64,000 nt of DNA from Acetoanaerobium noterae. Its GTDB lineage: Bacteria > Bacillota > Clostridia > Peptostreptococcales > Filifactoraceae. The stretch is taken from the NCBI RefSeq assembly GCF_900168025.1, contig NZ_FUYN01000004.1, forward strand, positions 176,206-240,205, given 5' to 3'. The number at the start of each line of letters is the position of its first letter. Position 1 is the stretch's first letter. The notes under the pieces are model-generated. The model was not told where the DNA came from. It saw nothing but the letters and a program-made list of their open reading frames with translations, and searched no databases. Of the stretch, positions 44,604-54,273 are shown piece by piece. The translations under genes were made by a program, and so were the position numbers.

Positions 44604-45218
44604 TTACTTCCATGTGTGAGTTTTTGAAAGGCTATTTGCATCTATTAAAAAATACTCGTATCTTTTAGCTTTGTCCTTACTCGCCCATGTTGTATCTATA
44701 TAGTAATTGTCCTCACCTAGCTTAATTTTATTCCAAATGTGTAAATCGTTCCCCGCTTCTCCAATTACATAGCTTACATCAAATCCAGCTTTTTTACTCA
44801 TCAAATAAAACAACTGAGAATAGCCTGCGCACATGGTTCTTCTTTGCTTTAATGCCTGATATGCAGAATTGTTAACCGTAGAATAATCATAAGTTAAGTT
44901 TTCTACTACATAATCATAAATTACTTTTAATTTTTCTCTATCTGTATGTTCTGGTTTTATTATAGTTTTTAGAGCAATATCTATATTGAGATTTACATAT
45001 TTCAATTCTTCTCCAGTAAGTGCTACTAATCTAGGATCTAAATTTATTCTTCTATATCCAATCTTCTCTCCAGCAATAGACAATGCCTGTGCAACTGATT
45101 CTCTTGTTTTTTCCTTCACTCCTAAGGAATAAATTTTTTGAGTAAACGAAGATGCCATAACAAGCGTAAGTCCTAAGAAAAGCATTCCTCTGAGGTTTTT
45201 ATCTAATTTATTTTTCAT
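44604..45218 (-). CDS. Secreted transglutaminase-like cysteine-protease-fold protein
   Basis: This 204-residue protein has the transglutaminase-like fold. The catalytic triad is complete: Cys130 in RRTMCAGYSQLF, His160 in NDLHIWNKI and Asp175 in YYIDTTWA. The N-terminus is basic and then hydrophobic (about 11-30), suggesting a signal peptide or membrane anchor. Related small bacterial proteins act as peptidases, cross-linkers or cell-wall-associated enzymes. The substrate here is unknown. No SH3 or other binding domain is attached. It has its own promoter region and is not in an operon with its neighbours. Confidence 0.85.
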   Translation of the reverse strand: MKNKLDKNLRGMLFLGLTLVMASSFTQKIYSLGVKEKTRESVAQALSIAGEKIGYRRINLDPRLVALTGEELKYVNLNIDIALKTIIKPEHTDREKLKVIYDYVVENLTYDYSTVNNSAYQALKQRRTMCAGYSQLFYLMSKKAGFDVSYVIGEAGNDLHIWNKIKLGEDNYYIDTTWASKDKAKRYEYFLIDANSLSKTHTWK

Positions 45219-45349
45219 ACAAAAACTCCTTAAATTCTATGCTTTAACAATTAATCGCTAATTTAATGTTAAATTATGACTTATATTATATCACCTTGGG
45301 TTTTTATTTAGGTAAAAAAAGGGTAAAAATATACTATAAAAATTAATAC

Positions 45350-45377
45350 TTGATATAAATTCAATTTTGGTTATAAT
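45350..45377 (+). promoter_or_regulatory. Sigma-A-type promoter of the PilZ gene
   Basis: TTGATA at 45350-45355 and TATAAT at 45372-45377 are 16 bases apart. The predicted start lies about 30 bases before the PilZ ATG. Confidence 0.65.
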
Positions 45378-45416
45378 TAATATCAATTCAATTGTCTTTA
45401 GTAAGGGGTGAAAAAG

Positions 45417-45761
45417 ATGGAAGATAGAAGAAAACATAATCGTATACCATTTAAAGTAAGTTTAGTAGTAGATTCCCTTTTCAAACAAAACAATACTAAA
45501 ATTGAGAATTTGGATGCTGAAATAACTGTTTACGATATATCTCCTAGAGGTGTTGGTTTTTACTCAAAAGCAGATTTGCCTATCGATTTTTATTTCGATG
45601 CTGAAATTTCTTTTGATGAAAACAGACATTTTTTGACAGTTCTTCGAATAGTTAGAAAAACAGATTTAGAAGATGGCTATAACTACGGATGTGAGTTTGT
45701 AGGATTGGCTGATAATTTAGCACTCATAATAAATGAGTATGCAGAAGTTCAAAAGCAATAG
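45417..45761 (+). CDS. PilZ-domain cyclic di-GMP receptor
   Basis: This 114-residue single-domain protein is a stand-alone PilZ domain. The first ligand-binding motif, RRKHNR, occupies residues 4-9, and the second, DISPRGVGF, is at about 40-48. Both the arginines and the D-x-S-x-x-G positions are conserved, so binding of cyclic di-GMP is likely. GTG at 45408 also opens the frame, but AAGGGG lies eight bases before the ATG at 45417, making that the better start. It is monocistronic, with its own promoter and a terminator at 45831-45870. The output partner is unknown, and no diguanylate cyclase is in the window. Confidence 0.88.
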   Translation: MEDRRKHNRIPFKVSLVVDSLFKQNNTKIENLDAEITVYDISPRGVGFYSKADLPIDFYFDAEISFDENRHFLTVLRIVRKTDLEDGYNYGCEFVGLADNLALIINEYAEVQKQ

Positions 45762-45830
45762 AAGCTTCAAAATTTTGCAATTAAATATTTCTAATGAATC
45801 CAAGAAATCTTGTTAGATTCGTAATAACTA

Positions 45831-45870
45831 AAAAATCTCGATAGCCCTTATTTGGTTATCGAGATTTTTA
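45831..45870. terminator. Two-way terminator between PilZ and helicase genes
   Basis: AAAAATCTCGATA pairs with TATCGAGATTTTT around a loop of 14 bases. It separates the plus-strand PilZ gene and the minus-strand DEAD-box gene, with an A/T tract on each side. Confidence 0.85.
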
Positions 45871-45956
45871 TTGTTTTATATAATAAGGCTTCTAGAACCA
45901 ACTAGCAATCTATATTGCTTAATTAGGCTAAATTCTTATTTGTAACCTAATACTTT

Positions 45957-47228
45957 TTATTTAGATGAGCCTTTTCTTGGGTTTGTTCTTTTTTTCCCGC
46001 TTTTTCTTGCATTTACAAGTGAAGGCTTAGATTTAGTAGTTTTTCTATATCTTACTTCTTTAGTTTTAACTTTTCCTTCTAATAAGGTTTCTATATTCAT
46101 TCTCTTTCTTTCATCAGAACTTCTATCATATACTTCAGGAATAGAAATTCCAACTGTTTTTTGAATTTTTTTCATTTGCTCTACTTCTTTATCAGATACA
46201 AATGAAACGGCAATCCCTTTTTCTCCTGCTCTACCTGTTCTTCCTACTCTATGAATATAGTATTCTATTTGTCTTGGAATATCGTAATTGAAAACATGAG
46301 TTATTCCATCTATATCCATTCCTCTAGCTGAAATATCTGTAGTTACAAGAAAAGGAAATTTCAGTTCTCTAAATCGTTTCATTATATTTTCACGCTTGTT
46401 TTGTGAAAAATCTCCATGTAAGATTTCTACATCGTATCTAAGATTTACCATATTGTCATAAAGCTCATTGGCTCTTTCTTTTGATTTACAAAATATCATA
46501 GCCATAAACGGTTTAAATTCTTTTAATGCCATTTCTAATGATTGAAGTCTTCTTTCTTCCGTTGTTCTGACTACAACTTGTCTGATATTGTCAATTACTA
46601 CGCTCTCTGGGTCTATATCTATATTAATAGCATTATTCATTATTTTTCTTGCTAGCTTTCTTATCATATCAGGAATAGTAGCAGAGAAAATCATCTTTTG
46701 CATTTTTTCTGGAGTCTTATCAAAAAGTAAATCAAGATCCTCCATAAATCCAAATGCCATCATCTGGTCAGCTTCATCTATTACTACATGCTTTAGATTT
46801 TTGAAGTTTATGCTGCCTTCTCTTATGTGATCCAAAATTCTACCTGGCGTACCTACTACAAATTGTGCATTATTTTTTAATTGGTTCTTTTGCTTTTCAA
46901 CATCATGGCCTCCGTAAACTGATACCACGTCAAAAGCTGAGTCCTTAAGCAATTCTTCAACAACAGTAGTAATCTGAAGTGCTAATTCTCTTGTCGGTGT
47001 TAATATAAGTACTTGAGGTGTAGATATATTTTCATCCAGCATCTGAATTAAAGGTAACACAAATGCCAAGGTTTTTCCTGTTCCTGTTTGAGCTTTTCCA
47101 ATAATATCTTTTCCTTTAAGAATTAGAGGAATAGCCTGCTCTTGAATTTTTGTTGGTTTCGTAATATACATATTTCTCAGTTTATCTATATTATCTGTAT
47201 TAATACCTAAATCGTAAAATGTTCTCAT
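45957..47228 (-). CDS. DEAD-box ATP-dependent RNA helicase
   Basis: This 423-residue helicase unwinds RNA and probably assists ribosome assembly or mRNA turnover. Motifs occur in order: a Q motif KPTKIQEQAIP, AQTGTGKT, PTRELALQ, GTPGRILDH, VIDEADQM, SATIP, then in the second domain TDISARGMDIDG and YIHRVGRTGRAG. The tail (about 360-423) is short, basic and rich in Lys, Arg and Ser and ends without a DbpA-type RNA-binding domain, which sets it apart from DeaD/CsdA and DbpA and makes it RhlE/CshA-like. The ATG at 47228 has AAGGAG nine bases upstream; the longer start at 47255 lacks one. Confidence 0.93.
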   Translation of the reverse strand: MRTFYDLGINTDNIDKLRNMYITKPTKIQEQAIPLILKGKDIIGKAQTGTGKTLAFVLPLIQMLDENISTPQVLILTPTRELALQITTVVEELLKDSAFDVVSVYGGHDVEKQKNQLKNNAQFVVGTPGRILDHIREGSINFKNLKHVVIDEADQMMAFGFMEDLDLLFDKTPEKMQKMIFSATIPDMIRKLARKIMNNAINIDIDPESVVIDNIRQVVVRTTEERRLQSLEMALKEFKPFMAMIFCKSKERANELYDNMVNLRYDVEILHGDFSQNKRENIMKRFRELKFPFLVTTDISARGMDIDGITHVFNYDIPRQIEYYIHRVGRTGRAGEKGIAVSFVSDKEVEQMKKIQKTVGISIPEVYDRSSDERKRMNIETLLEGKVKTKEVRYRKTTKSKPSLVNARKSGKKRTNPRKGSSK

Positions 47229-47284
47229 ATTATATTTTTCTCCTTCTATTATCATGACTTTATATTATAACATAAATAAGACTT

Positions 47285-47318
47285 AAAGGCACTAATAGTT
47301 TCCTATTTGTGCCTTTTT
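47285..47318 (+). terminator. Terminator-like hairpin between amylase and helicase genes
   Basis: AAAGGCAC-AATAG pairs with CTATT-GTGCCTTT around TTTC, followed by TTTTTATTG on the plus strand. Both flanking genes are minus strand; on that strand the tail is TTTAAGTCTTAT, weaker but probably still able to end the glycogen operon. Confidence 0.7.
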
Positions 47319-47374
47319 ATTGTTAATAAAGCAAAGTTAAGTTACCCTAATGGTTATTATATGCCTAATTTTTA

Positions 47375-49246
47375 TTACATTCTTTTTATGATTCTTGAAG
47401 ATTCTCCATCGATAATAAGTTCTAACCTATCCCCAGTTACAAAAAGCTCTTCACCTGTTAATAAATCAATAAATTTTTTAGAATTTGTCTCGATAATAAC
47501 TTCCTCTGAAAGCTCCGAGCTGTTTGCAATTACATAGATTTCGTTTTTATCATCAAATCTTCTATACGCTATAGATCTTTTTGAAAGAACCAAATAGCTA
47601 ACATTGCCTTTTTTTATAACAGGCTCATTTGTTCTAATTTCAAGAATTTTTTTATAATGGTTAAAAACATTAAGATTTTTTCTAGGATTGGTCTTAGCTT
47701 CATATTTAAATCCTAGGTGTTCATATGAATCCCATGGATAGGTAGCTCTGTTTTCAGGGTCTTTTCCTCCAGTGAGCCCAACTTCATCTCCGTAATAAAT
47801 AAGCACAGGGCCTAAAAAAAGTAGCTGCATTGTAACTGCAAGTAAAAATTTCCTTTCACTTCCAAGTTCAGTCATTGCCCTTTGGACATCATGGCTTCCT
47901 ATCATTTTTAAGGAAGATTTGTAGTATTCCTTAGGATAGTTTTCTTTGAACATAGTACAAATATTATAAAATGTCTGAGCACTTATTTCTCTATTTATAA
48001 AATTAAACAAAGTTCTTCTATATGGATAAGCAGTTACAGAATCTAGTGACTCTCCTAACATATACTGCCTTCTTTCTCCATATGATATTTTATTAGTGGC
48101 ATCTTCCCAAACTTCTCCTAAAAGGACACTATCCTTATCTATTGATTTCATTCTTTTTCTAAGAATCTTAATAAATTCCTCTGGAAGTTCATCTGCTACA
48201 TCTAGTCTGAAACCCTTAATGCCCATTTTCATCCACTTGGCTACTATTCCTTCTTCACCTGTTATAAACTCAAGATATGAAGGCTCCATTTCATTTACAT
48301 TTGGCAAATCACCTATCCCCCACCACGAATCATAGCTTTCTGGATGATTTTTAAATTTAAACCAGCTGAAGTATTTTGATTCTTTTGATTGATAGGCTCC
48401 TATACTAGAATAATTACCATATTTATTAAAATAAATGCTATCACTACCAGTATGGCTAAATACTCCATCTAAAATAATATACATATTCTTATTTTTAGCT
48501 TTTTCTATTAGCTCTTTAAAAATCTCTTCATCACCAAACATTGAATCAATTTTTGAATAATCTGCTGTATCGTATTTGTGGCAGCTTCTTGCTAAAAAAA
48601 TTGGATTAAGATAAATACAAGTTACACCAAGCTGCTTCAGATAATCTAGCTTATCTATTACTCCTTTTAGATTGCCTCCATAAAAATCCCATCTTAGTAT
48701 CTCTCCATTTGGCCCTTTTATGTAGGAAGGAGTATCCTCCCAAGATGAATATATATAGCTATTCGGCTTTATATCTAATAGCTGACCGTTTTCATTTCCA
48801 TTTGCAAATCTATCTACAAAAATCTGATAAACTGTCCCTTCGCTATAAAATTCTGGAACCTTTTCTATTTTCCCATGAACAGTAAGCTGGTATGATGGAG
48901 CCTTTTCATCTTCATATAGTAAAGCAAGCCCACCAGTGGCCAAATATTCTGGTGCAAGAAAGTATCTATGGTGGTCTATATAAATTACAAATCTATAAAA
49001 ATAAAGGCCAATATGTTCAAACTTCCAGCTTATATAATAAAACTCACTGTCATGGTTCATTTCTATGAACATTTTCTTATCTTCATAAAAAAGCTCCATG
49101 TCTATTCTATTTATTTTGCTCGAAATTGTAGGTTCAAAGGATATTTTAAAATCTACTTTTGAATTTCTTTCAATTGCACCAAAAGGTTTTTTAAAAGTTT
49201 CGTCCCATGAATCAAAATAAAGTCCTATGTCAGAGGCGGGCTTCAT
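47375..49246 (-). CDS. GH13 alpha-amylase-family enzyme (neopullulanase/cyclomaltodextrinase type)
   Basis: This cytoplasmic enzyme hydrolyses alpha-glucan or maltodextrin. The 623-residue protein has an N-terminal beta-sandwich (about 1-130) as in GH13 subfamily 20, then the TIM barrel. Catalytic residues are visible: DGVFSH (region I), GFRLDVADE with the nucleophile Asp349, LLGEVWED with the acid/base Glu378, and MIGSHDVQRAM. No signal peptide is present. The ATG at 49246 with AGGAGGG ten bases upstream is preferred to a GTG nine bases earlier. It is the last gene of the glycogen operon, 15 bases after glgP, so it likely trims branched dextrins left by phosphorylase. There is no glgB or glgX here. 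Confidence 0.9.
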   Translation of the reverse strand: MKPASDIGLYFDSWDETFKKPFGAIERNSKVDFKISFEPTISSKINRIDMELFYEDKKMFIEMNHDSEFYYISWKFEHIGLYFYRFVIYIDHHRYFLAPEYLATGGLALLYEDEKAPSYQLTVHGKIEKVPEFYSEGTVYQIFVDRFANGNENGQLLDIKPNSYIYSSWEDTPSYIKGPNGEILRWDFYGGNLKGVIDKLDYLKQLGVTCIYLNPIFLARSCHKYDTADYSKIDSMFGDEEIFKELIEKAKNKNMYIILDGVFSHTGSDSIYFNKYGNYSSIGAYQSKESKYFSWFKFKNHPESYDSWWGIGDLPNVNEMEPSYLEFITGEEGIVAKWMKMGIKGFRLDVADELPEEFIKILRKRMKSIDKDSVLLGEVWEDATNKISYGERRQYMLGESLDSVTAYPYRRTLFNFINREISAQTFYNICTMFKENYPKEYYKSSLKMIGSHDVQRAMTELGSERKFLLAVTMQLLFLGPVLIYYGDEVGLTGGKDPENRATYPWDSYEHLGFKYEAKTNPRKNLNVFNHYKKILEIRTNEPVIKKGNVSYLVLSKRSIAYRRFDDKNEIYVIANSSELSEEVIIETNSKKFIDLLTGEELFVTGDRLELIIDGESSRIIKRM

Positions 49247-49261
49247 ATTAATCACTCCCTC

Positions 49262-51694
49262 CTAGAAATGTTCACCTATTCTAGTGCTCCAAATACCATT
49301 AGCATATGAGGTTATTGTTCTATCACTTGTAAATTGACCTGATGAAGCTATGTTATCTACACACATTTTATTCCAGGTATCTTTTTTCTTATAAAGAGAA
49401 TCTATTTTCTGGTGAGCTAGAGAGTATTCCTTAAAATCTCTTAATACAAAAAAGGAATCATTGTGTGTTATAAGATGGTGATATATATCTAAGCCATCAT
49501 CCACACTAAAGCCTGGTATAAATCCATTGATTAAATCATCAATAACCCTTCTTAGGGCGTAATCTCTATGATATATATCTACAGATTTATAATCATTGTT
49601 CATCTCATGAGATAAAACCTCTTTGGCAGTAAGTCCAAAAATAACTATATTATCATTTCCTACTTCATTAAATATTTCTACATTAGCTCCATCCATAGTT
49701 GCTAAAGTAACTGCTCCATTCATCATGAATTTCATATTTCCTGTTCCAGAAGCTTCTTTTGAAGCAGTAGAAATCTGCTCACTTACATCTGCAGCAGGAA
49801 TTATGCTTTGAGCTAGAGTAACAGAGTAATTCTCCATAAATACTACCTTTAATCTTCCCTTGACTCTAGGATCATTATTAATCATGTTTGCTATAGAGTT
49901 TATAAACTTAATAATTTTTTTTGCTAGATAATATCCCGGTGCTGCTTTAGCCCCAAATATAAATGTTCTAGGATGCATGTCAAAGCTAGAATCTTCAATT
50001 ATTCTATGGTACAGATGAAGTATATGAAGAGCATTCATCAGCTGCCTTTTATATGCATGAAGCCGTTTAACTTGGACATCAAATATCGAGCTTGGATCTA
50101 CAATTATATCGTTATTTTTAAGAATCACATCCGCTAGCTTAACTTTATTATCATATTTTATCTGCTCTATTTTTGATAAAAAAGCTGAGTTCTCATTATA
50201 TTCTTTAAGCTTAATCAAATCGGTAGGAACTCTCTTCCATATATCACCTATAGTTTCCGTCACTAGATTGCTAAGATTTGGATTTGCAAGCATAAGCCAT
50301 CTTCTATGAGTTATCCCATTAGTTTTATTATTAAATCTAGCAGGATACATCTGATAGAAATTATTTAGCTCTCTATTTTTCAAGATTTCAGTATGAAGCT
50401 TTGCTACTCCATTTGTACTATGGCTTCCAACTATAGCAAGATTTGCCATTCTAACACTAGAATGAGCTATAATTGCCATAGCGTTAATTTTATCTTGGTT
50501 ATCTGGGTTTAGTTTTATGAGCTGCTCGCAAAATCTTCTGTTAATTTCTTCTATTATCATATAGATTCTTGGAAGTAAATTCCTCATTAAATCAGATGAC
50601 CATGTTTCTAAAGCCTCGCTAAGTATTGTGTGATTAGTGTATGACATAGTTAAAGTAGTGATTTCCCATGCTTTATCCCAAGACAAATAATATTCGTCTA
50701 AAAGTATGCGCATAAGCTCTGGTATACAAAGAGCAGGATGAGTATCATTTATATGAATAGACACCTTTTCATTAAACTCTTCTATCGGTAAATTTAACTT
50801 CTTATATCTTCTTATTATGCTCTGCACTCCAGCTGATACCATAAAGTATTCCTGTTTTAGCCTTAACGTCTTACCTTCTTCGCTAGAATCATCTGGATAT
50901 AGGACCTGTGATATGGACTCAACAGAGTACTTATAGTCAAGCGCTTTTTTATAATCACCGTGACTAATCTGAGCAAGATCAAAATCGTCTGATGGCATTT
51001 CAGCACTAAATAATCTAAGATTATTTACCGTGTTATTATCAAATCCAATAACTGGAGTATCGTATGGAACTGCAAGAACAGGTTCATAATTTTTATGAGT
51101 TACTTTGAATTTTCCTTCTTCTTCTTTTATATCAAGCTCACCCTTAAATTTAACAAGAACCGCTTTGTCTGGTTTTCTCACTTCCCATACATTACCTTCT
51201 CTAAGCCAATTTTCAGGAACTTCTACTTGATAGCCATCTATAAATTTTTGCTCAAAAAGTCCATACTTATATCTAATTCCACAGCCATGTCCTGGGATTG
51301 CTAGAGCAGCCATTGAGTCTAAAAAGCAAGCTGCTAATCTTCCAAGTCCACCATTCCCAAGCCCAGGTTCTGGTTCGTAGCTTTGAATTTCATCTAAATC
51401 AAAGCCCATCTCAGAAATCGCATCATCACAGACATCTAATATCCCTAAATTCAATAGATTTGCTTTTAGCATTTTCCCCAGTAAAAACTCTATAGAAAAA
51501 TAATATACCTGTTTTTCTTTATATTTTTCATAAGTTTTGTTTGTATCAACCCAGCCTCTTGCACAGTAATCTCTTATAAGATTACCTAGTGCTACAAATA
51601 CCTGCTGTCCAGTAGCATCCGTTATGTCCACTGCAAATAAGCTCAGTATTTTAGCTTCGATATCTTTCTTTACCTGTTCTTTTGTCAAATACAT
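49262..51694 (-). CDS. glgP: Glycogen/maltodextrin phosphorylase
   Basis: GlgP releases glucose-1-phosphate from the ends of glycogen or maltodextrin. The 810-residue length is typical. PEPGLGNGGLGRLAACFLDS, RYKYGLFEQKF, HINDTHPALCIPELMR and the pyridoxal-phosphate site EASGTGNMKFMMNGAVTLATMDG (in part), with the cofactor lysine, are all present. It is three bases from glgA and followed by the GH13 gene. The operon therefore holds both synthesis and breakdown of glycogen. No regulatory phosphorylation site of the animal type is recognisable. Confidence 0.97.
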   Translation of the reverse strand: MYLTKEQVKKDIEAKILSLFAVDITDATGQQVFVALGNLIRDYCARGWVDTNKTYEKYKEKQVYYFSIEFLLGKMLKANLLNLGILDVCDDAISEMGFDLDEIQSYEPEPGLGNGGLGRLAACFLDSMAALAIPGHGCGIRYKYGLFEQKFIDGYQVEVPENWLREGNVWEVRKPDKAVLVKFKGELDIKEEEGKFKVTHKNYEPVLAVPYDTPVIGFDNNTVNNLRLFSAEMPSDDFDLAQISHGDYKKALDYKYSVESISQVLYPDDSSEEGKTLRLKQEYFMVSAGVQSIIRRYKKLNLPIEEFNEKVSIHINDTHPALCIPELMRILLDEYYLSWDKAWEITTLTMSYTNHTILSEALETWSSDLMRNLLPRIYMIIEEINRRFCEQLIKLNPDNQDKINAMAIIAHSSVRMANLAIVGSHSTNGVAKLHTEILKNRELNNFYQMYPARFNNKTNGITHRRWLMLANPNLSNLVTETIGDIWKRVPTDLIKLKEYNENSAFLSKIEQIKYDNKVKLADVILKNNDIIVDPSSIFDVQVKRLHAYKRQLMNALHILHLYHRIIEDSSFDMHPRTFIFGAKAAPGYYLAKKIIKFINSIANMINNDPRVKGRLKVVFMENYSVTLAQSIIPAADVSEQISTASKEASGTGNMKFMMNGAVTLATMDGANVEIFNEVGNDNIVIFGLTAKEVLSHEMNNDYKSVDIYHRDYALRRVIDDLINGFIPGFSVDDGLDIYHHLITHNDSFFVLRDFKEYSLAHQKIDSLYKKKDTWNKMCVDNIASSGQFTSDRTITSYANGIWSTRIGEHF

Positions 51695-51697
51695 ATT

Positions 51698-53134
51698 CTA
51701 CTTCTCCTCTAAAACACTATCATATACCCTAAGATATTCCTTAGCTGAGTGCTCCCAGCTAAAATCAGAGTTCATAGCATTTTTAATTAATTGACTCCAT
51801 ACTTTCTTATCTTTATAAACATCCAAGGCATACTCTAATACATGTAGCATCTCATGAGCATTGTAGTTTCTAAAGGAAAACCCATTTCCTTTTACTGTAG
51901 TTTTATCATATGGTATTACCGTATCCTTTAGTCCTCCAGTTTCTCTAACCAGTGGCAAAGTGCCATATCTAAGGGCTATAAGCTGACCTATTCCACAAGG
52001 CTCAAACTGAGAAGGCATGAGCAGCATATCCGCTCCTGCATAAATCCTCTGAGCAAGTGTATTGTCAAATACCAATTTAGCGCTACATTTTTGAGGGTAA
52101 GTCATTGAATAATAATGAAAAACACTATGGTATTTTTCATCTCCTGTACCAAGCAGTACAAATTGAATATCTTTGTCTAGTATCTCTCTCATAACATGAG
52201 TAACTAAATCTAGACCTTTTTGAGAAACAAGCCTAGTAACCATACCTATCATCATAACGTCTTTATCCTGAGGAAGTCCTAATATTTTTTGGAGCTTGAG
52301 CTTATTTTCAAGTTTTTTCTCAGTAGTGTTGATGTCGTAATTTTCAAATATGTGAGTATCAGTAGTTGGAGAATATATATGGTAATCTATACCGTTTAAT
52401 ATTCCCTCAAGTTTGTTTGATTTTTTATTTAACAGCCCATCTAGTTTTTCTCCAAAATATGGTGTCCTTATCTCATCAGCATAGCTAGGACTAACTGTTG
52501 TTATATAATCAGAAAAATTAATTGCGGATTTCATAAAATTTACATCACCGTAGAATTCTAAGCCATCTTCAACCATCATATGTTCTGGAAGTCCAGCCAC
52601 ATCATGTAAAACTTCTTTGGAGAACACCCCCTGATATTGAAGATTGTGTATTGTAAATACAGTTTTGATATTAGTTTTCCCTAGATGCTGGTAATTTTCC
52701 ATTTTTAAATAAGCAGGAATAAGTGCAGTATGCCAATCATTAAGATGGATGATATCAGGAATAAAATTCATGCGCTTTACAAATTCAACTGTCGCTCTTG
52801 AAAAGAAAGAAAATCTTTCAGCATCATCAAAATATCCATAAGCATTTTCTCTTTTAAAGTAATACTCATTGTCTACAAAATAAAAATCTAAGCCTTCAAA
52901 TTCTAAATGCTGTACTCCACAGTACTGATTTCTCCAGCCAACTGGAACTGAAAAAACATCTACTTGCTCCATCTTATCTTTATAAAATTCTGGTATTTGT
53001 AAATATTTAGGAAGCATAATTCTCACATCTACTCCTAGGCTTTTCAAAGCCTTTGGAAGTGCAAAAGCCACATCTCCCAGCCCCCCAGTTTTTATAAAGG
53101 GATAGCTCTCTGCACTTACAAACAAAACTTTCAT
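51698..53134 (-). CDS. glgA: Glycogen synthase (ADP-glucose dependent)
   Basis: GlgA adds glucose from ADP-glucose to the growing alpha-1,4-glucan. The 478-residue sequence belongs to glycosyltransferase family 5: the ADP-glucose loop KTGGLGDVAFALPKAL at the start, LNDWHTALIPAYLK, TIHNLQYQGVF, and the C-terminal MPSQFEPCGIGQL with the catalytic glutamate, followed by TGGLKDTVIPYD. AGAGGAGG precedes the ATG. It follows glgD by 17 bases. Confidence 0.97.
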   Translation of the reverse strand: MKVLFVSAESYPFIKTGGLGDVAFALPKALKSLGVDVRIMLPKYLQIPEFYKDKMEQVDVFSVPVGWRNQYCGVQHLEFEGLDFYFVDNEYYFKRENAYGYFDDAERFSFFSRATVEFVKRMNFIPDIIHLNDWHTALIPAYLKMENYQHLGKTNIKTVFTIHNLQYQGVFSKEVLHDVAGLPEHMMVEDGLEFYGDVNFMKSAINFSDYITTVSPSYADEIRTPYFGEKLDGLLNKKSNKLEGILNGIDYHIYSPTTDTHIFENYDINTTEKKLENKLKLQKILGLPQDKDVMMIGMVTRLVSQKGLDLVTHVMREILDKDIQFVLLGTGDEKYHSVFHYYSMTYPQKCSAKLVFDNTLAQRIYAGADMLLMPSQFEPCGIGQLIALRYGTLPLVRETGGLKDTVIPYDKTTVKGNGFSFRNYNAHEMLHVLEYALDVYKDKKVWSQLIKNAMNSDFSWEHSAKEYLRVYDSVLEEK

Positions 53135-53151
53135 AATCGTCCTCCTCTATA

Positions 53152-54273
53152 TTAAATAGTTCTATTTTTATCAATCACCAGTGGTACTTTTTTATCCCCT
53201 TTTAGTTCTTTATTTTCTGATATTACAACACCTTTGTCTAAAATCACATTTTGTAGATTTGCATTTGATTTTATCAGTCCATTTTGCATTATAATTGAGT
53301 TTTCAATTTTTGCACCTTTCTCCACATGAACTCTTCTAAAAATTACAGAATTTTTTATTTCTCCTTCAATTATGCATCCATTTGCAATAAGAGAATTATC
53401 AATTTTAGCATCTTTAGAATAGAAGGTTGGCGACTCATCTTTCACTTTAGTGTAGATTTTTCTTTCAGAGTAAAATATTTCCTCAGATATTTCTGTATTT
53501 AAAAAATCCATATTTGCTTCAAAATATTTTTCTATGCTGTTTATACATTTTACATAGCCCTTATGATTATATGCAGTAATTTTAAGCGTATTTATACATT
53601 GATTTATTGCATCATTAAGATAAAAATTCTCCCCCTTTGCTATGGAATCCATAATAATATCTAAAAGTAATTCTTTTTTCATAAGGTAAACTTCCATAGA
53701 AACATCAGCAGATTTTCTGTGACCCATATTTACTCCTACAGACACTACCCTACCTGTCTTTCCAAGGTTTAATAAATAACATCTTTCGAAATCTGTATCA
53801 GCATTATGGACACTAGTATAGGCTATGCTTATATCTGCTCCATCCTTAATATGATTTTGATACATAGCCCTAAAATCGATATTTGCAATCATATAGCTAC
53901 ATGAAATCAAAACATACTCTTGTTTGCTCAGTCTAATATAATCTAAATTCGAATAGAAGTTATGAATGTCTCCTCTTGGCACACTAGATGTCAAAGGATT
54001 AAAATTCGGTGAAAAAATAAAAAGTCCATCGATTTTTCTATCTAAATCCCAAGCTTTTCCGTTATTTGTGTGATCCAACAAGGATCTATGATTATAATCA
54101 GTGAATATCCCAACATTTTGAATACCCGCATTTACCATGTTAGAAAGTACGAAATCTATAACTCTATATCTTCCTGCTATAGGAATAGATGCTATGGGTC
54201 TGTCATTTACCAGTTTTTTTATATTGTACTCATTTTCACTAAGATTGATAATTCCTTGGCAATTCTTAAGCAT
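53152..54273 (-). CDS. glgD: GlgD, non-catalytic-type ADP-glucose pyrophosphorylase subunit
   Basis: GlgD partners GlgC in the Firmicute heteromeric ADP-glucose pyrophosphorylase. The 373-residue sequence keeps the overall fold: [21 protein letters not shown] (in part), then [13 protein letters not shown], and C-terminal left-handed beta-helix repeats such as [17 protein letters not shown]. It lacks the GG-x-G-x-R-L nucleotide loop found in GlgC, having [11 protein letters not shown] at that place. In studied Firmicutes this subunit has little or no activity alone but raises GlgC activity. It overlaps the end of glgC by eight bases. Confidence 0.95.
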   Translation of the reverse strand: MLKNCQGIINLSENEYNIKKLVNDRPIASIPIAGRYRVIDFVLSNMVNAGIQNVGIFTDYNHRSLLDHTNNGKAWDLDRKIDGLFIFSPNFNPLTSSVPRGDIHNFYSNLDYIRLSKQEYVLISCSYMIANIDFRAMYQNHIKDGADISIAYTSVHNADTDFERCYLLNLGKTGRVVSVGVNMGHRKSADVSMEVYLMKKELLLDIIMDSIAKGENFYLNDAINQCINTLKITAYNHKGYVKCINSIEKYFEANMDFLNTEISEEIFYSERKIYTKVKDESPTFYSKDAKIDNSLIANGCIIEGEIKNSVIFRRVHVEKGAKIENSIIMQNGLIKSNANLQNVILDKGVVISENKELKGDKKVPLVIDKNRTI

